A model generated the notes under the pieces. It was not told where the DNA came from and searched no databases. It saw only the letters and a program-made list of their open reading frames with translations. Shown here one piece after another: positions 34,902 through 39,065 of a DNA stretch of 39,065 bases. Both the position numbers and the translations under genes were made by a program. Within the stretch, counting starts at the first letter, position 1; every line of letters begins with the position of its first letter. Source of the DNA: Paramecium sonneborni (Eukaryota; Ciliophora; Oligohymenophorea; Peniculida; Parameciidae); NCBI GenBank assembly GCA_905182985.1, contig CAJJDN010000013.1:9329-48393 (forward strand). Reading direction: 5' to 3'.

Positions 34902-36059
34902 ATGAGGCCTTTTCATGTTAGAGGAACAGATAGAGCAATAATGACAATAAAAATAAATTATGATGGAGATTTATTCTTTACAGCATCATAGGATGGTGGT
35001 ATAAATTGTTGGTTAACAGAGAATGGTGAAAGGTATATAATTAAATAAATAATATATTAGATTAGGAAATTATAAAGCAAGTGGTGCAGTAAAGACATTA
35101 GATTTAACAGATAATAGTGAATATTTAGTAAGTGGTTCATTAGAAGTAAAGATTACAAATAACATAAAAGGGTTCTGTTGATTTCTTTTAAATAAATGGA
35201 GGAAAAAGTCTTGGTAAATTGACAGCAGATATGAGAAAGGCAAAATGGGTAGAATTCTCTTATGGTGATGAATATTTAATTATTGTAAATAGTTTATATA
35301 TTTAATATATAGGTGTATTAACCAATGAGTTCATAAATCAATTATGAAACTAGAATATTAAAATTTAAAGAAGTTTTAGATAAAATAAAATCAAGATAAT
35401 CATAAGATGTATTAGAAATAACAGATACACTTGTAACTCCTGATAAATTTAAAACTACTTAAGCTAGTTGGGGATATTTGAATTAATCAATTATAATGGC
35501 ATCAACAGAAGGAGAATTATTATTATTATCTTATCCATAAAGTAAATTAATTAATCAAATTGATTTTTAGAAGAAGAAATTAAAAGAGTATAAGTACATG
35601 ATGGAGAAATTAAATAATTTACATTTGCTAAAGATTTTTCAATATTAGCTACTGCTGCTAATGATGGATGTAAAATCTTTGATCCCACTACATTATAATT
35701 ATTAAGATAATTTAAATATGAAGTACCTATGAATGCTGTTGCGATTTCACCATTATTCAATTCTGATCAAAAATAAAAACCTCATTTAATTGTTGCTGGT
35801 GGTATACCTGCTAGAGAAACTGCTAGAACTAAATTCTAAGGATTCGATATACATATTTGTAATGTTATTTATGAAGAAGAAGTTGGAAAATTATTAAGTA
35901 TATTCATATTTAAATATTTAAGATCCAAATTAAATTGGACCAATAAATTCTTTAGCATTCTTCCCTGATGGAAAAGGATTTATTACTGGAGAAGAAGGTG
36001 GATATTCAAGAGTTTATAAATTTGATTAGACTTATTGGGAAAATGATTTATTCAAATGA
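34902..36059 (+). CDS. Eukaryotic translation initiation factor 3 subunit I (eIF3i, WD40)
   Basis: The N-terminus [20 protein letters not shown], then [20 protein letters not shown] and [18 protein letters not shown], matches the conserved eIF3i start (family: 'GHERSITQIKYN..GDLLFTVAKD..NVWYSVNGERLGTY'). Later blades give [38 protein letters not shown] and [19 protein letters not shown], and it ends [14 protein letters not shown] at TGA 36057-36059. Introns: 35033-35060 (28 nt) and 35285-35312 (28 nt), both TAG-ended, plus 35146-35170 and 35898-35922 (25 nt each), both ending AAG. A run of five T at 35564-35568 appears one base short; adding one gives about 350 residues, near the family's 325. 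eIF3i is a WD40 propeller subunit of the eIF3 complex on the 40S ribosome. Strong call. Confidence 0.92.
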
Positions 36060-36176
36060 ATTTTTACATTATTGTATATTTATGTACATTATATAAAAAG
36101 AAAATATTTTTATAAAATTATTTAATCTTTAGGTTTTAAGAACATGTTCTTAAATTTGATTTTTATCATTAATTTA

Positions 36177-37874
36177 ATGTAGTCATCAATTAAAAGTTTG
36201 GAAGAGTATTAGTAAGAAAGAATGAAATTCACAAATTCATGGACTTTTATGATGACAGCTCTAGGTTTTGCTGCTGGTTTTGGAAGTGTATGGAGATTCC
36301 CTTATTGTATATTTTACAATTAAAATATTATTTAGTGGTTTTTAAGAATGGAGGTGGAACATTTCTTATTCCTTACTTTTTATTAGTAATTATTATAGCT
36401 ATTCCATTATTCTTTCTTGAAGTTGGACTTGGATAAACAAAAGGTATGGGATTTGCACATTTAATTGCCACAGAAAAACCAAAATTAGCCGGTTTTGGAT
36501 TTGTTGGTATTATTATAGCTTCATATATATCCACTTATTATGTATAGTTAATTTTAATCATAGAATCTTATAATGGCTTATTCACTAAGATTTTTATGGG
36601 ATTCTTTTAAATATCCTTTACCTTGGCTTGAAAGTATCATAGATGATGAATAACCCTTTTCAAAAAAGCACTTTTATGAACAAATTCTTCAAATATCAGA
36701 TTCAATCACAAACATTAGTATTAATTTTAAATATTTAATAAAAGATGAAATAATATGGAGTTTACTTATTGCGTATATGGTTTCATTAACAATTGTTTAT
36801 ATGATTATTAAGTATATATATAGTTATATAATTGTTAGAGAAGGAGTTTAAACATCTGGTAAAATAGCAATTGTAACAGCTACATCTCCTTATATATTAT
36901 TAATAATTTTATTAGTAAGAGGATTAATGTTGGAAGGTTCAAGTGAAGGAATTTATTATTTATTAAAACCAGATTTTATTCAATTATTAAATCCTTCAGT
37001 TTGGGTAGATGCAGCTAATTAAGTAATATTTTAAATGAATGTTGGTTTGGCTATTTTATGTTTATATGGTAGTTATAGAAATAAAGATGATAATCTACCT
37101 AATTTTTCTTATGCTATTCCTATAATTACTACATTATGTGGCATGTTAGCTGCTTTAGTTGTTTTTAGTTATATTGGACATATTAGTGTTAAATTTGATA
37201 TTCCAATACATTAATTACCTGTATATTGTTTATAGTATAATTAGTTATCTGGTCCAGATTTAGCATTTGTATTATATCCAGCTATTCTAGCATAAATGCC
37301 TATTCCTAATTTATGGTGTATTATATTCTTTTTAATATTATTATTGTTGGGAATTGATACTTAATTTGGATTTGTTGATTTAATTGCTGGTACTATAGAA
37401 GATGCTTGTTTAGGCGAAGTCTATTTATTTTAATTTAAATTAACTATTTAATAAGTTAGATTGGGAATTTGTATATTATTAGGAATCTTAGGATCTATTT
37501 ATTGTACTGATATTGGATTTTATTTACTTGAATTTGTAGATTTATATGGAACCACCATTTCTTTTATGGGAGGATTACTATTTGAAGTCTTTTATTTTGG
37601 AAATCAATAAAGGTTTCATTTATTCAAAAAGGACTTAGAATTAAATAATATTAAGATCCCTAAATTTATTGAATTCTCTATTACAAAATTATGTCACATT
37701 ACTATTGTGGTACTTTTGATAATCTCTATCATATAATAAATTAAAGGCTCATTAAATTATGATAGTTTTTTTGTTGTTGTTGGATGGTTTATATCTCTAT
37801 TACCATTTCTATCGGCATTGATAATATATTTATAGTATTCATTTTGTTATTCTTAATTTTAGGAAAAAAAATGA
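36177..37874 (+). CDS. Sodium:neurotransmitter symporter family (SLC6/NSS) transporter
   Basis: With introns 36307-36335 (29 nt) and 36542-36563 (22 nt) removed, the frame gives 548 residues from [18 protein letters not shown] to TGA 37872-37874. The first membrane segment carries the NSS signature [16 protein letters not shown], followed by [18 protein letters not shown] (TM2) and [16 protein letters not shown] (TM3). Further on, [20 protein letters not shown] and [14 protein letters not shown] match TM8 and its substrate/ion site. About 11-12 hydrophobic segments are visible. Family members couple Na+ to uptake of amino acids or amines; the substrate here cannot be told. A run of eight A (37864-37871) precedes the stop; removing one base would extend the tail with [18 protein letters not shown] to TGA 37924-37926, so the C-terminus is uncertain. 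Confidence 0.92.
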
Positions 37875-37962
37875 TAAAGAAGAAAAGAACTTAGATGTTG
37901 AATTAAATTTACTAGATAAAAATTGATAATTGTTGTTAATAGTTGAATAAATAATAATAAAA

Positions 37963-38313
37963 TCATGACCATCTAAGATTATAATTTTCTCCTCTTCTTT
38001 CTTTTTGATATTTTTCTGCTTCTTCTAATTTTTACTTTTTAAATTCATATTCAATTTAAGCTGCTGGATTCATTCCTCTTCTTTCTTAATCTTTTAATCT
38101 TTTTTCTGCAGCCTAAGCCATCAAATCCTATTTTAAATAATAACATTTACATTTTAATTAGCATATTGAGCATTTTCTTAATTTCCCCCAATCTGTATTC
38201 CTTTTCCTTTAATTTTTTATTATGCTCCTATTTGTCATAATAAGATATATACTCTTAGATTTATTGGAATAAGGGTCGTTTGTTTGTTCTTTAGATCCAC
38301 ATACACATCCCAT
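37963..38313 (-). CDS. Small SVIP-like p97/VCP-interacting protein, 100 residues
   Basis: ATG 38313 gives MGCVCGSKEQTNDPYSNKSK. Two introns, 38228-38252 (25 nt) and 38128-38150 (23 nt), restore an uninterrupted frame of 100 codons. Gly2 and the nearby Cys residues fit myristoylation and palmitoylation. The helix LMAQAAEKRLKDQERRGMNP resembles the VCP-interacting motif (RxxxAAxxR type). The end RRGENYNLRWS resembles the 'LRW' C-terminus of animal SVIP, a membrane-anchored inhibitor of ER-associated degradation that binds p97. Size and order of elements agree with SVIP. The assignment rests on short motifs only. Confidence 0.65.
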
Positions 38314-38361
38314 ATTAAATAATAATAATAAATAAATGTATAATATTGATTTATAATATCA

Positions 38362-39010
38362 TCATCTTTTCTTTTATAAACTTTTCATATATCTAATAAA
38401 TGCTTATTTTCTAATAGTTCCATTTCCATCAGGATCACAAGCATGAATTATATTTAATAAATCTTCTTCTTTAATTTTTTCATTACATTCTGATGCTAAT
38501 TCTCTTAAATCATCTGCTGTTATATAACCTATATAATTTAGAATAGATTGAAATACCTTTATAATCTAAATCAATTTAATAAAAAACATTTTCAAAATCA
38601 TCATCTGTATCTTTTTCTCCTGGATGCATTGCCATCATTCTTACAAATTCTCTAAATTCAATAATACCACTTTAATCTTAATCAAAGTCAGCAATCATTT
38701 AATAAATAATTTATTTTTTTGGTTAATATTTTCCAGCACTTGCAAATGCTTTTCTTAAATCCATAGGTTATATAACACCATTATTATTAGAATCTAAAAA
38801 ATCAAATATTTCTTTATATAAAATGATATCTCTTTTAGTAGTTGTTCCTGTAATATAATCATTTGGATCAAATTTAGGTTCAGGTGGTATAAATGTTGAA
38901 TAAGATTGATTAGGACTTAATTATTATGGAGGTGGAGCCAAAAGAGATGGATTTACTTTACTCTATGGCAATGTAGGAACTGATGATGTTGTATTTTTCT
39001 TTTTATTCAT
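38362..39010 (-). CDS. Centrin-like EF-hand calcium-binding protein, 206 residues
   Basis: ATG 39010 (MNKKKNTTSSVPTLPQSK) to TGA 38364-38362, with one 28-nt intron at 38529-38556; the spliced length is exactly 207 codons. After a Pro-rich N-terminal tail of about 55 residues there are four EF-hands. Loop 1 starts at D73 (DSNNNGVIQPMD), loop 2 is D110-E121 (DQDQSGIIEFRE, fully canonical), loop 3 starts at D147 (DLDYKGYITADD) and loop 4 is D183-A194 (DPDGNGTIRKQA), lacking the final acidic residue. Spacing and the LRELA/LRKAF helices fit the centrin/caltractin group, which is greatly expanded in Paramecium (infraciliary lattice and basal bodies). Loop 2 should bind Ca2+ best; loop 4 is weakened. 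Another EF-hand family is possible. Confidence 0.88.
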
Positions 39011-39065
39011 ATTTATTATATTATTTATATAATATCAATAATAATAATTAATTATAAATTATATT

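Noticed and set aside
36239..36436. Start of the SLC6-like gene read without an intron.
   Set aside because: That frame loses the WRFPY signature; the 29-nt intron at 36307-36335 joins WRFPY to [11 protein letters not shown] exactly as in the family.

Overview
The window reads as ciliate macronuclear DNA, most likely from a Paramecium or a close relative. It is very AT-rich. Genes are only readable if TAA and TAG are glutamine and TGA is the sole stop. Introns are mostly 22-32 nt, GT...TAG. A tRNA with anticodon UUA, which reads the reassigned UAA codon, lies at 11799-11870.

Layout. The left edge (1-145, minus) holds the N-terminus of a protein kinase. About 0.3-2.1 kb is decayed minus-strand coding sequence, part of it a broken WD40 protein. 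Two giant secreted, cysteine-rich proteins of the DUF4215 / 'CGDG...ECDDGN' repeat type follow, head to head: a minus-strand copy at 3308-9757 with several apparent frameshifts, and an intact plus-strand copy at 12808-19876 (2329 residues, 3 introns). Each has a Cys-rich ectodomain and a multi-pass membrane C-terminus. The tRNA sits between them. From 19.9 to 24.5 kb there are long gene-poor stretches with broken coding islands on both strands.

Right half. A myristoylation-type MORN/IQ protein (25939-27146, plus) converges on a coiled-coil protein (27190-27903, minus). Then come a small minus-strand gene (30089-30411), a dual-specificity-phosphatase-like protein lacking the catalytic arginine (30520-31532, plus), a long coiled-coil protein (31626-34836, plus), the translation initiation factor eIF3i (34902-36059, plus), an SLC6-type sodium:neurotransmitter symporter homologue (36177-37874, plus), a tiny SVIP-like p97-binding protein (37963-38313, minus) and a centrin-like EF-hand protein (38362-39010, minus). 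The right end is compact, as expected of a macronuclear genome.

Assembly warning. At four places (N at 8281, 25155, 28552-28945 and 33212) the sequence before the N is repeated after it over 1.1-1.4 kb, apparently base for base. These look like unmerged overlapping contig ends rather than biological duplications. Many genes also carry single-base frame breaks in A or T runs, including the housekeeping gene eIF3i, so at least some breaks are probably sequencing errors. All functional calls come from reading the translated sequence; no database search was run.
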